From Tamarix chinensis (taxonomy: Eukaryota; Streptophyta; Magnoliopsida; Caryophyllales; Tamaricaceae): a stretch of DNA of 64,000 nt. The notes below the pieces were generated by a model that did no database searches, was not told the DNA's origin, and worked only from the letters and a program-made list of their open reading frames with translations. The stretch covers positions 109,484,688 to 109,548,687 of the forward strand of contig CM060175.1 in assembly GCA_030549775.1 (NCBI GenBank). The letters are read 5' to 3'. Within the stretch, counting starts at the first letter, position 1. Each line of letters starts with the position of its first letter. The translations under genes and the position numbers were made by a program. Positions 35,707 to 49,017 of the stretch are shown here, in pieces.

Positions 35707-36219
35707 AAATAAAATCACACCAGCCTTCATTTATATAATCATCAATATAATTAAACCCTAACAATCTAAGTATATAATTCTAATATTAAATAATTTTCAT
35801 TTTAAACCCAATAGATATATAAACGAATATAGATACAAAGGCGGACACACCAAAGCTAACCGATAAAATAAATGGATTAATAAAACTTTAGTTTTTTCTT
35901 CTTCTTTTTTTCTATATTATTATTATGAAATTGGTTACAATACACCCTTTATTGATATAACTTTTAAGCCTGGGATACATCCATAGTAGCATATTTAAAA
36001 CAAAAATAAATAAATAAATAAATAAGAAGAAGAAGAATAAATAAATAATACTAAATACTTTTTCACGAAACTAGCCGCATCAATGTCTAACTAAATATTT
36101 CGTTTGCGCACAGAAAGCTCACAAAGAGTATTTCTTCTTCTCCAACGGTACACACGAAATTATTTTTCAAGTTCAAAGGAGAAAAAATGTTCCCTTGAGC
36201 TAAGTACGGAGATGCATTA
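35707..36219. other. Intergenic stretch downstream of the host gene
   Basis: AT-rich DNA without a supported gene. A short GAA/AAT run lies near 36007-36050. The host gene's likely 3' end follows at about 36220. Confidence 0.35.
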
Positions 36220-36723
36220 CCCACCATCTCCTTTATTTATTTATTTATTCAACAACAAAAGTTTCCGCCATCGCCAAACTCCTTATCAATAATATTACAC
36301 CAAAAACAGTCTTCCACACTGTTATCACCTGGATAGGAGCATGATCGCCAGCCCGACCAGCGGGGACGGGAGATTCTGCAAAACTACCCGGTTCAACCGG
36401 CCACACACTACGAGTTATTTCAGCGTAGCTTCAAGTCCCATCCCAACTGAGCCAAATCCACAGGTACAGTAAAACAGGGTTTCCAGGAGCCCTTCTTATG
36501 GCAAGTCAATTCTTTACTCGATCCGATGAAACGCCGAACATTAGAGCAGGGGAAAAAGATGGAGAGACAAGTTTAGTTGTACAGAGCTACTACTCGGAAA
36601 GGAAACTAAGAAATGAATGTACAATCATATGTACAGCTTCGCGCCTTAAACAAAGACGAAAGCTCAATGTAGATACTACGACCCCACATGCTAGCCTCCC
36701 AAACTATTTGAAAAACGGCGCAT
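36220..36723 (-). other. Probable 3' untranslated region of the ankyrin-RCC1 gene
   Basis: About 500 bases follow the stop codon on the minus strand. AATAAA-type signals, repeated as AATAAATAAATAAATAAA on the minus strand at 36233-36252, make a likely polyadenylation zone. The cleavage point itself cannot be seen. Confidence 0.45.
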
Positions 36724-39700
36724 TTAAGTCTGGTTCTTTACAATCTTGACAGTGCTGTAGATGCGTCTCAGATCTTTCATGGCCTTCTCTTCAATCTGTA
36801 TAGAACGAATCGACGAGGGTGATTCAATCTCAGGTTTGAACCACCGGCTGACTCCAGCAGAGTCAGATGGTGAGCCCTGACTAGTGGCAGTAATGGAGAA
36901 TCCATTCGTCTTGGTTTTGGGACTGTGAGAGATCGACTTCTGCTGTCTTCCCTGCTGTAAATGCAAATGCAATATTATTATGGGCACGAAATCAGCATAG
37001 GAGGCACTCTAGAGATGGGACGGCATAAAAAGCATGCATTTGAGGACATTCATGAGCTTTCAACACACTTAAAAGCCACATCCCACCATACAAACGTCTA
37101 AAATTACAAACCAATAAATAAAATAATGCATCATCTCACAAGTACTCTGCATAATCAGAGCCGTCTCTCAACCTTAAATGACTGACACTTATTATCACCT
37201 ACTCCGACGAGAACATAGCGAGCGTCTATCTTAGGAACCAGATCCTCAAAATGGGTATGGCAATAATTTGCACAACATTTTAAAAAGGAAAGAAAAAAAC
37301 ATTTTATTTACCGCGTCAGCCCTAGCATCTCCCCCTCATATCATGTCAATGCACCGTTAACATTTTCACTGCATTTCCAATTTCCATTCACCATCTAGCA
37401 TCGATGGGATTTTCAGTATAGAATACATTTATTTAATTAAATTTTTTCAGAAAAATAAGGAGAAGGGCATACGATGATTAGAGCTAGAGATGCTATCAAC
37501 ACATATACGACATGTGAGAGGATAGCAGTTACTGCAACGGCTGCTGACCTCACCCATACAAGCAAATGGAGCATCATAAAAGCAAAACACAAAAGCAAGC
37601 ACACACTACTAGAAAGAGCGGCAGAGCTGATCCAACAAGATAGACGGTGCAAACCAGGGGGATAAGCAACAATCAGATAAATAAAGATAAAATACCTGTT
37701 GCATTTGAATATCCCTAAGAGAGGGTCGTGACCCAAAGGCAGCCCACGGAGGTGTCCCAGAAGCAGCCCAAGGAGGTGTTCCTTTATCTCCATCACTCTC
37801 CTGTGATTTACAAGGCAAGACAACAGGGATAGGCTTTGAAGTAAGAAATGAACTTAGCAAAACCTTTCCGTTGCTTCTATCCTCAGCCAGCTCTTCTATC
37901 CTATCTTCCCATCTGGCTGGAGGAGTCTCCTTTGTTTTACTTTGCTCGTCCTGGATCACCCGAAGAGAGGCAGACATCTTTGAAATCTTAGCCCCACCCC
38001 ATGCAGGACCCTCACTTTTGGGTGGAGGTGGCAGTGGAGTAACTTCTTTTGGGGCCACTGGTGCATCAAGTCCACCGCTCAGAAACATGGACAGCCCACC
38101 TTTCCTGCTTTTCTTCTTAGATGCCATTGACAGCACACTCTTATTCATAGCATCATCTGAAGAATCTTTAGGTTGGCAGCATAAAGCCACATCCTTGGTG
38201 ACTGAACTGATAATGGCATCTTCATGTTCGGTACTCTCCTGCTGAAGACAAAACTTTATGATTTAGATAATACAGGATACTCATAACCATGACTGAAATA
38301 GGAGATAACTAAGCAGCATAATGATTATGAAAAAACTGTGCATCAAGATTTACTAAACTCACTTTCTGGTCCAGACTTTGAGAGTATTCAATATTTCTGG
38401 AATCCTTTAAGGTATTTGATTCGGCTACACTTCTACAGATACCACATGCTACTTCCACTTGAGATGCCTTCTGCTTGGTCTTCCGTCTTTGTTTCTTTGA
38501 CATCTCAGCCTTTTTGTTCCCCTTGCCATCTGGTTGAGTAGAAGATGATGCTTTATTAGTCACCTCAGCTGGAACACCAAGCTCCAAAAGTGAGTTCTCA
38601 AGTGCCAACTTCGTCTTAAGCTTGGCAATCTGCTGGTCATCTAGAACGAGACCTTTGGACTGCTTAGCTTCAAGAACCTCAATCTGTTGCAACTTTTTCC
38701 TCAATGCTCTAACTTGCTTACTCATTTCTTGATTTGATTCATCCAAAGGCTGCAGAAAACTACGAGATCTCTGATTACAGCCATTCTTGATACCCATAAC
38801 AGCACAGTTATCTCGTTTCCTTGGGAGCTCAGTATCACTATCCTCCTCACTATCAATTACAGCAGGGAAAGTAGCTGTGAAAGTAGGAAGCCGTCGATGA
38901 CTCCATGGTTCAGAAGATCTCTCATCCAGCAGCTTCTCAAGACGAACTAAGATCAAAGGTGAAGCACTCGCAACAGCATGTGGCAATGTTGTGAATATAT
39001 AATCAAGATTGCGAATAACAATTTCCTGTAAACGGCATTTCATATGTCAGTCAGCAACTGCAAGTGAAACTGACATGGATGTTGTATCAGCAAAGTGCAC
39101 AATAAGAGAATAAAATACCTCACAGTGTCTTTGAAGATCATCTGCTCCCACAGAATCAGCAAGTTCAAGCAGCTGTAGCGCATTTTGCGGTTCCACCAAA
39201 AAATCTGCCGCAGCTTTCTCACACAGACTCTTCAAACATGGCACTGACTTGGTAGTAAAATCCTTTTGCACTGAAACTGACACTTGATCAGACTCCATGT
39301 CATCACATAGCAAATCATTGTCTAAGTTTCCTAATTCACCCTCAAGCTTTGATTTCATTTTTGGAGGGTCATTGGCTCCATTAACATGGCGGGCAGGATG
39401 ATACAAGGAACCAACAATCAATAGATGAGTTTCACCAACTGAAACTGAAGTAACCCTTTTTATTCCATGCAACCGAGTAACAGAAGGCAACTTATCCTTG
39501 CTGTTCTTTGCGTCCCACATATAAACATCACCGGTGGATGAAACAGAAGCAGTCCAATATTTACCAGCAGAAATGCTGACCATTTTTTTCCCGCAGAAAG
39601 CATATAGCTATAAGAATCAACACCAACAGGAAATGTTACTGCAAATCCCAGTCAGATGAAGATGGGCACAAGAAAATTCCCCACTAACCTGTTGACATCT

Positions 39701-42700
39701 AAGATCAGGGTCTGAGGAAACCCAACAAAATAAGGCTCCATCTTCTGTCAAAGCCATGCTATGTGCCATTCCTGCAGCTATGGCAACCACATGGAGCCGC
39801 TCCATTCGATGAAACTTCATCAGAGTACTCCCATGTTTCTTCAAATTCCTAGCAAAGCTGACACGTCTAGGAGTCACAAGCCGATGCCCCCATGTATATA
39901 CCTACCATGTAACACCAGAACTATTGGACATCAATAAAAGTATGAAAAACCCAAAGAATTAAGTATACTGAAAGAAGAATACCTCTCCATCTGTTCCTAA
40001 AACAATGGTATGATACTTTGCAGCTGCCACTCCTTTAAAAACCTTGCCTTTCAGATATTCAACCAACCTTGGTGTGTAATTTGAAGCTGAGTTGGAGGTA
40101 CCATAGCCAAGTTGACCTTCCTTGTTACAACCCCAAGAGAAGATTTCACCAGTCTCAGAAACCACAGCAGTATGCTTATTTGCTGCAGCAACAGCAATTA
40201 TCTTTGACTTGAGGGAACTAACTCTTCGAGGAGTGGGTTGGGTGTCAACCGAAGTGTAGCCAAGTTGGCCCTCTGAATCCATAATTTGAGAAGGTAACTA
40301 TCATTGAAAATGAACTAAGAAGCAAAAATCATACAGTAATCTATTAACGTCGTCATACTGACTAAGAAGCAAACAACCGTACAATACTTGACAACAAATA
40401 AACTGCATAGCAACTATGGATTTGTAGCAGTACAATAAACCAGAAGGGCCACAATGCTACGTTCATGACTTCATGCATAAACCCCAAAGCGGGAGGAAAA
40501 TCTTGTGAAGGCATAAAAAAACATATAAAAGAAGTTCTACCTCTATTAGTTCCCCAAGTGAATACTTCACCACTCTCTGTTGCAATGACAGTATGATGTT
40601 TCGCTGCAGCAACCGCCCTGACACGGCGATAGCCCAGACCAGCAATCACCTGTCTGGGGGTAATTACAGCAGCTTGGCCACTGCAAAATTATGAAACATA
40701 GTGCACCTAATCAACAACACATGGGTTGCTATCTTACCAACTATCAAAGTATATGAAAAGCAGGAAGAGGGCAACGCTATGTGGGAATAGTACTTTGCAT
40801 ATAGTTGCTCACAGGCCTGAGTTGAGTCTCTTAATGAATATTGGCTTTAAAAATAGACCCAGCTTCACTAATTGGCATTATAAGGATTAATTTATGATCA
40901 TGAAACTGGTCCATGAAACTAACAGAAAATGTCAAGTTCGGCCACACATATTTATGATCATGTCCTTGTTGACTAAAAATCATTTGAATAAGGATTAATT
41001 TCAACTGATTGACTTTCAATAGGAGCTCAATGATTCTGTCATTAATGATTTAAATTGGAGCTTCAAAATAGTTTGTTTCCTTGTACACCAGGGTAAACCA
41101 ATCAAAAAATGAGAGAAACAGAATAGAGGCCTACATATCGGTACTGCAGTTCCCAATTTGACAATGCTTTCACTAATATATGAGCCTATAACCGCACATA
41201 TTATGAAAATAATTACAGCCTTCAATACAACACGGGACTATGCCAACCCTCTGTACAAACAATCTTATTCATGAGGACTATGCTAACATATTTCATGCCT
41301 GACAGCTTCCATCAATTTAATCCTGTCTTTCTCGGCAGCATCCAAAACCTCCAATTCCCACCACACAACCAATTCATTAATGTGGAAAATCCACCTAACA
41401 AAGGTATGTCAAGATCAAGCAAGGAAAGCAGAGTGAACCAGAAGTTTGAAATCACATCTTCCTCCTTAGTCAGAGCAACCAAAAGGTAAAGAGGAGAAGA
41501 ATCAAAAAGTTTCTTTAAGAAGATTATCTGGCCTGACCATAAGTCCATAACATTCCCATGCTAGAGGAACCTCAATTTTGCAGGACAAAAATAGAAGATG
41601 ACAAAGTTCAGGCATGAAATGAAACATCACCAGATGGCATAATACCAGCGGATATTCACCGATTTGAAAGTTAAACATAGGATGATGCTATTTAAAAATA
41701 CAAAGTTGAAAAAGGCCTTACATACCAATTTATACAGTTGTTATATAACAGCATTGTCTGTTATTTGTCAACATTGAACAAACATGGACATTAATTTCAC
41801 ACAAGCTAGAAAATCAATTCATACAAAGGATGTAATGTAATCACATACATATTCTGCTTCTAGAAGCAAGGACCTTCAAGATCATATTCCATAAGTTATT
41901 AAGTTCATATTCTGCTTCTAGAAGCAAAGACCATCAAGATCGCATTCCAGAACTTATTACAATTACAATATGTTAGGGTATCAGATTATGCAAATAATGT
42001 GGCTGTTAAGGTGCTTCCATTTGACAAGGTTTACCAACGAAGGACAAGGAGGAATTAAGTAATAGTATTTTAGAATAATTTGCTGCCAGTTATTCTTAAG
42101 GCAGATTATTAAGTGGTGTTTTTATGTTGTGTGTGCTGTTATGTGTGCATTTCCGCCACCTGTTAGTGTGGGCAGATTATTAAGTAGTGTTTTTATGTTA
42201 TGTGTGCATTTCTGCCACCTGTAGGTGGAAGTTTATTGTGTAAATAGTGTTGTGTTTGAATAATTCATAACTGCTGGGAATTAGGGAGACAGTTGAGCAG
42301 TTATTTTCTGTAAGATATATTATCTGCATTTTGCAGAGAAGAAAAATTATGGATAATTTTATGAAAAGTTCTTGAGTCTTTCAACTCTTGGAGATCATTG
42401 GGTTCTCTCTTAATGAGCCAAAAACTTACATTTAAAAATAGGTTCTAAAGGAAGAAAATCTCGTAAATCTGGTGAAATACAAGCAGACTTTACAGTTCAA
42501 GGTCCTATAACTAGATCCAGGGAGTCGGTTCATAACACAATATTATACATGTTACCTAACTATTAGCATTTTGATTCAAGATTCAAAGCCGAGCAAATAT
42601 GACAGTAAGAAAAATTTTAAGAGTCCTAAACTAAAGATCTCCCGAGTCCTGACACAAAATATATCATTCAAACACTTTGCTTTTAACTTCCAAACAAAAG

Positions 42701-43881
42701 GGACAATTATGTTAGCTAATCGGTCAAGACATGACAACAACAGGGAGTTTGCGATACCAATATTTCATTGGAATCGTCAGTTATGTCTATTCATGTTTCA
42801 TGTACGAAACTAAATTTCTGAGAAATTAAGGTACTAAGATCCAAATAACCCAATCAGTAACCAAAAAACAATGATTAAAGGCCTGAATTCACAGAAGGAT
42901 TTCATATAACTCAAAGTTTGATGTAGTTACCTATGGATGTCAAACTCAGGGTGACCAAGACGGCCCCCTCTTCCAAATCCCCATGTGTAGAGTTCTCCAC
43001 GAGCAGTGACAGCAACGCTATGAAACTTTGCAGCACAAATCAACTTGATGAATGAACCATGAAGGGATTCAACTTTGCATGGTAGCTTCTGGATATGCGC
43101 ATTTCCGGTTCCAAGCTGATAATTGGTGCCACTTCCCCAACTAAACATCTCAGTTGCCACTGGTCAGCCAACAAAAACACATCAACATGCTACCTATAGC
43201 AACACCTCCAATGTTCGAAATCTTAACTATGAGTCTATGAGGTGATAATAATAACCTGAACTTTTTTCTGTCCCAACAATCTGTGATACAGGTCCAGAAA
43301 GGAGATCAATGGGGGTCCGGGATTTAGAATCTTCTATTATGACAGAAGCACCAGATTGAAGGAGAACACCAGCCACAGCAAGGTGACCAAAGTGCAAAGC
43401 CCTGTGAAGACTACTCCACCCAGACTCTCCATCCTAAAAAGAAAACATAAGGACAAATACAAGAAGAGATTGATAGAAGACAAACTAATCAAATCATTCA
43501 GTATGTGAACCGTAAGGGTTAGACTCAGGGCAACTCCAAAATCCAAAAGTCTTGAAGCAAAAGGAAAAAGACTTGAAAATAAACCAGGAGGGAAATAGAC
43601 CAACGTACCCTGGCATCAGGGTCTGCCCCAGCTGCAAGTAGCCTCCTAACTGTAGGAATGTGATTCCTCCATACAGCAACATGAAGAGGCGTAAGGCCAA
43701 ATGCATTTCTCAAATTGATATTACCACCAGTCTTCTTTAGTTGTGCCAAAGCATAATCCAGATCAGTCAATGATCCTTCCCTTACAACAAAAAACAAATC
43801 CTTCTGATTTCCACCTGATGATGACTTATGGCCACGAATGTGCTTTTGTCCTTGAGGCAGAAGTGACACCAGCCCATCCAT
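36724..43881 (-). CDS. Ankyrin-RCC1 repeat protein, ten coding exons
   Basis: Joining ten exons gives 3252 bases, 1083 residues, with all phases consistent and GT...AG introns: 43609-43881, 43256-43433, 42931-43159, 40541-40680, 39983-40272, 39689-39901, 39119-39607, 38363-39025, 37696-38241, 36724-36954. Residues ~25-140 form three ankyrin repeats ('GLTPLHVAVWRNHIPTVRRL', 'GWSSLHRALHFGHLAVAGVL'). Residues ~152-512 are RCC1-type blades ('MFSWGSGTNYQLGTG', 'LYTWGFGRGGRLGHP', 'VFTWGTNREGQLGY', 'IFSWGCNKEGQLGYG'). Residues ~562-640 are helical and BTB/BACK-like. A coiled coil lies near 702-757, a lysine/arginine-rich possible nuclear signal near 775-791, and a proline-rich, disordered C-terminus follows. 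The architecture resembles the plant ankyrin/RCC1 family related to animal IBtk; Arabidopsis At3g03790, recalled from memory, has similar length. The likely role is a scaffold, with no enzyme motif. The start is ATG 43881: the only upstream in-frame extension is non-ATG and soon meets a stop. Exons 9 and 10 both begin at NAGNAG acceptors. Confidence 0.93.
41847..41962. repeat. Two-copy 60-bp tandem repeat in intron 3
   Basis: A block starting 'catattctgcttctagaagc' is repeated after about 60 bases with few changes. Each copy holds the perfect palindrome GCTTCTAGAAGC, which includes a TTCTAGAA heat-shock-element-like core. It lies next to the intronic solo LTR. Confidence 0.7.
41971..42537. 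mobile_element. Solo LTR inside intron 3 of the host gene
   Basis: The element is 567 bp, begins TGTTAGGGTATCAG, ends TTCATAACA, and is flanked by perfect CAATA duplications at 41966-41970 and 42538-42542. TG...CA ends, length and style fit a Copia LTR, but no internal region remains. It contains an internal direct repeat of about 65 bases (42107 and 42173, around 'gcagattattaagt'). The host exons on both sides are intact, so the insertion is tolerated within the 2.25-kb intron. Confidence 0.8.
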
Positions 43882-45215
43882 CAATTCCAACTCAGAAAAG
43901 AGTAGCTCTATATCTGTTCTCTTATTTCCAATAATTCAGAAAAAATTGAACCTCAACAGCCTTCACCAGTTGGCTATGATGGTTTGATGCTCGAGCAACT
44001 GAGATGTAGTTGCATAAATCAGACCCAGCTAATGCTCAAATGACTTATCGAAGACCAAAAAAGATCTTCAGCTATGCCATCTTCATGACATATGAGCAAA
44101 CACAGCATCAAGACCACAAGGAGCCCCCCTCACAACTCCATGCTGCGAATATATACTGCATTGAGAATGCATGGGTTAGGTTAGACTCGTCTTTAAAGAG
44201 AAACCAAAAAAAAAAAAATTTACAGCAGATATTAGACCGTATACTTAACTATAGTATCTCAAAGTGCAGATCATAAAGCAAATCATGATGCAGAACCCAA
44301 CTCATTTAACAAGCCAGCAAGGAAACATGACAAACAACTAATATATTGTTTCAAATGAGAACATAAATGCAAAGACACACATCTTTCCACAAGGACTGAA
44401 AATTTGGTGAGTAACTAGGAACGTTAAATATTATTGCTTTGGCATAAAGTGATGCTCAAAATCATGCACACACAAAGAACTGAATTCATACTCTAATTGC
44501 CAGAAAACGATGGAGGGAAGGTATCCACTTTCACTATTCACCCAACAAAAAATTAGAACAACGTAAGACAAGCCAAAGCAGAAAACAGGAGCACAAACGT
44601 ACACTTCAAAGGCTTCGATTAACATGAATTGGCAAGCACAATATTCTAAATATCAGAAAACAATTTTCTCAGTCAACAGCAAATACAGTCAAAATGTGAT
44701 AAACTCGTCAGTACGTAGAACAATGTGATCAAAATGAAGACAGACAAACTAAGTGGTCAAAAAATTATCAACTTTAAACTAAAATTACAATATTTAGTAG
44801 CATCTCAAACAATAAATGAATCCCCCAATCTGAAAAAGCCCAGATCGGAGGGGGGGAATCAGAGAATAAGATTACTCATTTTGAGATCGAATGGCACCAT
44901 ATTGGAAAGATCGAAACCATTATTACCATTGCCAAAAAAATTAAAATAAATGAATAAATAAATAAATTTTAAAAAATAACCTCTAACGGCAGATGGGCAA
45001 TATAATGTAAACAACACCGATAAATGGCAGTTCAGACGCATCGACCGTTCACCAAAGATTCATAAGACACACCCAAGTGCTGAATCAAAAAGGGAATTTC
45101 CAAAACAATAAAATGGGAACAAAAAAGAAAGAATGGAAGAGAACCTACTATAACTCTGGAGGGAACTAAAGATCACTATGCAAGCTGTAATCCAAGAGGA
45201 ACTTCAATCTGCACC
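43882..45215 (-). other. 5' untranslated exon and leader intron of the ankyrin-RCC1 gene
   Basis: A likely untranslated first exon runs from about 45215 to 45145 and lacks ATG. A donor 'TAGTAG/GTTCTC' follows at 45144. The intron, about 1.2 kb, ends at one of several AG sites between about 43925 and 43900, shortly before the start codon. The exact acceptor is not determinable by eye. Confidence 0.5.
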
Positions 45216-45243
45216 CCGTTCTCTCAGTCTCTCTCTCCGTCTC

Positions 45244-45257
45244 GATATATTTATTAA
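45244..45257 (-). promoter_or_regulatory. Core promoter of the ankyrin-RCC1 gene
   Basis: The minus strand reads TTTAATAAATATATCGAG, a TATA-like box, followed by a GA/CT-rich initiator zone ('GGAGAGAGAGACTGAGAG'). Transcription would start near 45215. The upstream 250 bases are GC-richer than the region beyond. Confidence 0.5.
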
Positions 45258-45259
45258 AC

Positions 45260-45953
45260 GCGGAAAGAGTTTCCGCTCGCGCGGAGCGAATCGAGCTTCA
45301 GAATATACCCCATTCCTTCGATGGCATAAACCAAAAGAACGGGAACAGACTGGACCGGAGAGGCGGAGGGGAAGAATTAATTGTGGGATTGTTCAAACTC
45401 GGATGGTAATTCCGGAAATCAACAAAATGAGCGATTCTAGTTTGCCGAGAATCTCCCTAATGTTTCACCGAAATGACGTGCACGGCCACGAGTGACAAGT
45501 TGTGTGCGTTCACGTCTTCTCGGCGAAATTTCTACCGTATGATGTGATTATTTTGTCAGTAATCTTTTTAAATTAAAATACTTTTTAGACGACTTACCGA
45601 AAAATGAATCAAATTATACTGATAATATTTTATAATAATAAATCTATAAATAAATACCTGTGTTAATATAATTCTAAAAAAAAAGGTAATAAAATATCTG
45701 TACAATGCTACAAAAATATCATATAATAAATTTTGAGTAAAAATAATAGTAAGATTTGTAGTGAAATAATATTAAAAGATATGTATAGCAATGGTGAAAT
45801 ATTAGTTTTTTTTTATAATAAAAATAAATTTTTTGTATAATATAGGAAAAAATATCAATCAATAACAATAATAAAAAAATAAAAATAAAATAATGGCAAA
45901 ATATTGGCAAAATGATGATAAAACATTTATAGTTATAAAGATAATGCATTAAT
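45260..45953. other. Intergenic stretch upstream of the host gene
   Basis: The first 280 bases are GC-balanced and may be upstream promoter. From about 45540 the DNA is AT-rich and carries scattered 'ggtgaaat' and 'agtgaaataatatt' words like the ~127-bp repeat family. No gene is supported. Confidence 0.4.
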
Positions 45954-48145
45954 TATAATACCCCAAAATTTAAAACAAAAAAAATCATTTAAGTGTAAGC
46001 ATAAAACAATGTAATTGAGTATTACCTCCACACTTGACATAAATAAGGCTTATTATGTCATCCTTGTATCAAATACAAGATAAAATAGTTAAATATTTAA
46101 ATATAATAAAATAAAATAAAAAAGAGACAAATTTATGACGTAGAAAAGATTTTTAGAGTCTATCTCTAAATACAATATTCAAAATACATAATGGGATACT
46201 TTGGACGAAAAGTCCCAAAAGACATTCGTGTCAAAATAAAGGACCGAATAACATGACTCTTCAATCCCAACCCTATGCAAAAAAAATATGGCCACCCATT
46301 CCCTATCAAGGCGTCATAAGCATCATAATCATCTAAGGAGTTATAAAAAAAACCTGCACAAAATCAATTAGGTCATCTACTCATAGGAATGAATGGAACT
46401 CATAAAAAGGATTATCAGTATATTACGTACTAATTAAAGTAATACTATATTTATAACTAGGTTATACATAAAACATAAATTATATGGAAGTGAGCACAAA
46501 AACATAATGTAAGATAATACTGATTATAAAAGCCTGTCATTAGTTATAGTCATAATTCATATTTTTAATACATTGAGTTTAAGGTCCCGCACTATTCTTA
46601 GGAAAAAACATACCCGAGCCACAATTATCGTCTGGTGGAACAGAACCAACACCTATCAAGGCAATATACTCTAACTACTATACTTAAATCGATGGAATGG
46701 TCTAAAGCATGCATCTTTTAGGGAAAAAATGCTCCTAAACCACTATTATTATCTAATGAAATGGACACAACACATCGTTCTTAACACACATAATTTTTCA
46801 TTTTAAGTGATTAATATCTTATTCATTATTGCTTATCTTAAGATTATACTCTAGTTTATATTAAGCATCACCATTCTTAAACCAGTCGAGCGCTCTAGAG
46901 GAAATCTTAGGAAAAAATATACCTAAGTCACTATTATCATTCAGTGGAACGAATATACAAAACCTAGGCTCCAGCTTATGTAATATTTCTCTTAAAGTAG
47001 TTAATATATTATTCATTGTGGTATTTCTGAAGGTCCTCATACATACGCATATGTAGATATTAAAAGTACATAAATATCTTAAAATGCATAAAGCACAACC
47101 ACATGAATATCAATACACCTGTCTAAAGAAAATGCCACATCCCTCCTAAAAAACCTTACTTTTCATAAGCCAACCATAAATTCTCTCCTAGTACCTATTT
47201 TATCACCTAATTCAATACTCATGCTTAAAATATTATTATTAACAACATACCCAAAAATCAAGCTATAAATCCAATATCTTACACATGCAATATACTTAGC
47301 CCATTTTGAACTAATTATCGCATTAAAATACCTAATATTTTATTTTTAATCCATATTAACTAAAATGTCTCTAAGACGGCTAAGATACCCATATTTTCAT
47401 AAAAATCTTAAGAGCCCTAATATAAATAATTTTTCAACCTTCAATATGAAATATCATTATAAAAATATATGATCGCAAGTATATTTTGATATTGCATGTC
47501 CCGATGCATACCAACCAATCAATATACAAAACTCATGCTTTCACGATTTCCACACCGTTTCTTTCACATACAACACCAAATGTCATATATAACACCATTA
47601 TCATGATAATATTTCCATACAACAATTTCAAGCATGATATCGCATAAGAATTATACACGGATTACACATATAAACCCTAACTATAACATATATCCTTACT
47701 AAAGCTAATTCATTCTTTAAGCGCATAAGACCTATGATTCCTCCTTGAATACCACTGGAATATCACTCAGAAGTCAAAATACATAAGATTAAACTTATAT
47801 AAAAAAAATTAATCTAAGGGAAGCTAAGGCAAGGAAGAGGGAGGGAAAACAGAGATAATCAAAAAGTGGAAGACTTGGGCAAGGGTGGTACATGATGGCA
47901 CTCGATGGTTAGAATGGTGGTGATGGTGGTGTTAGGATTGGCAGAGGTTGGCTGCAGGAAGTAGATGGTGGCCTGCAGAATGGGGTCGCATCATGACTAG
48001 TGATAAGGAGAGAAAAGTAGGAAGAGGAAGGTGGTGGTGACAATTATGGTCTACTACAGCCTATAAGACAAGGGTAGGAGTTAAAGATAAGGAGGAGAGG
48101 AAGGGAAGGAAGGAGTCGTCAAGGGTGGTGGTGCTAGTGGTGATT

Positions 48146-48438
48146 TGTAACACCCCGAGTCGACATGACCATACGGGGGCTACCTTGGAGCGCTTTTGGA
48201 TTGATCGGCTGGCCCCACAGATCAACACGAGTCCTTTCAGTGCGCTTTGTCCTCACTCACGCACTTTCCGAGAAATTTTTAAAACTTCCCAGAAGGTCAC
48301 CCATCCTAAAATTGCTCCACGGCCAGCACGCTTAACTGTGGAGTTCTTAGGACGGAATCACCAAAAGGATGGTATACCATGTTGATATAAGTAGTCAAAT
48401 TAATCCTTATAACACTCCGCTCAAATTGGGGTTTTACA
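48146..48438 (-). mobile_element. Cassandra-type solo LTR carrying 5S rRNA-like sequence
   Basis: The element is 293 bp with TG...CA ends and perfect TGATT duplications (48141-48145 and 48439-48443). On the minus strand it contains a 5S rRNA-like core: 'AACTCCACAGTTAAGCGTGC' (box A region, about 48326-48345) and 'AGGATGGGTGACCTTCTGGG' (intermediate element and box C region, about 48289-48308). This is the hallmark of Cassandra terminal-repeat retrotransposons in miniature, whose LTRs are transcribed from a 5S-type RNA polymerase III promoter. No internal domain remains. The 86-codon plus-strand frame across it is antisense and not a gene. Confidence 0.88.
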
Positions 48439-48677
48439 TGATTAGTGGCAAAGAAACATGGTAGTTGGTGGTCAGAGCTATGTGGAACAAATGAGGGAAT
48501 AAATGGGGATGGGGCATAAGTGGAGTGGTGGTGCTAGGACAAGAAGACAAGGGAAGAAGGAGGGGGAGAGGGATCCGAGGGAGGTGATGGTGTTGACAGC
48601 AATGGGTTGTGTGGTGAGGAGAAGAAAATACATAGTGGATGGCTAAGGGTTAGCTTTGGTGATAACTCGACAGGAAG

Positions 48678-48866
48678 ATATAAAGGATGCCAACAGTCCT
48701 AGAAGCTAGCTAAGTTAGTTATGGTTGCATATCTTTATTATGATCATATCCTGTATATCTTTGTTATGGTCATATCCTTTATCCCCATTCCCTTTATTCT
48801 TGTATTCTGTTATTTAGTAAATTACTAGATTTACGTAGTTAGTTATGTATGAGTTTAGGAGATGGA

Positions 48867-48909
<43 letters not shown>

Positions 48910-49017
48910 GTCATTATTTTCTCTCTAAAGGTGTAGAATTAATCTCTTCAATAATATTCTGGAGGATGCTCAATTCTTCTTCCTCTTAATTCAGATAATA
49001 CCATGTTAATGTTTTCT
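48678..49017 (+). repeat. Copia 5' LTR
   Basis: Shared with the 3' LTR are 'agtcctagaagctagctaag', 'tggtcatatcctttatcccc' and 'gttaat.ttttct' at the end. It contains a TA microsatellite at 48868-48907 that is much shorter in the other copy, plus ~60 bases missing from the 3' copy. Confidence 0.8.

Noticed and set aside
37474..38245. Plus-strand frames across the host gene
   Set aside because: Shadows of minus-strand exons; exon phases, splice sites and RCC1/ankyrin motifs all support the minus strand.
48125..48385. 86-codon plus-strand frame
   Set aside because: Runs antisense through the 5S-like part of the Cassandra LTR.
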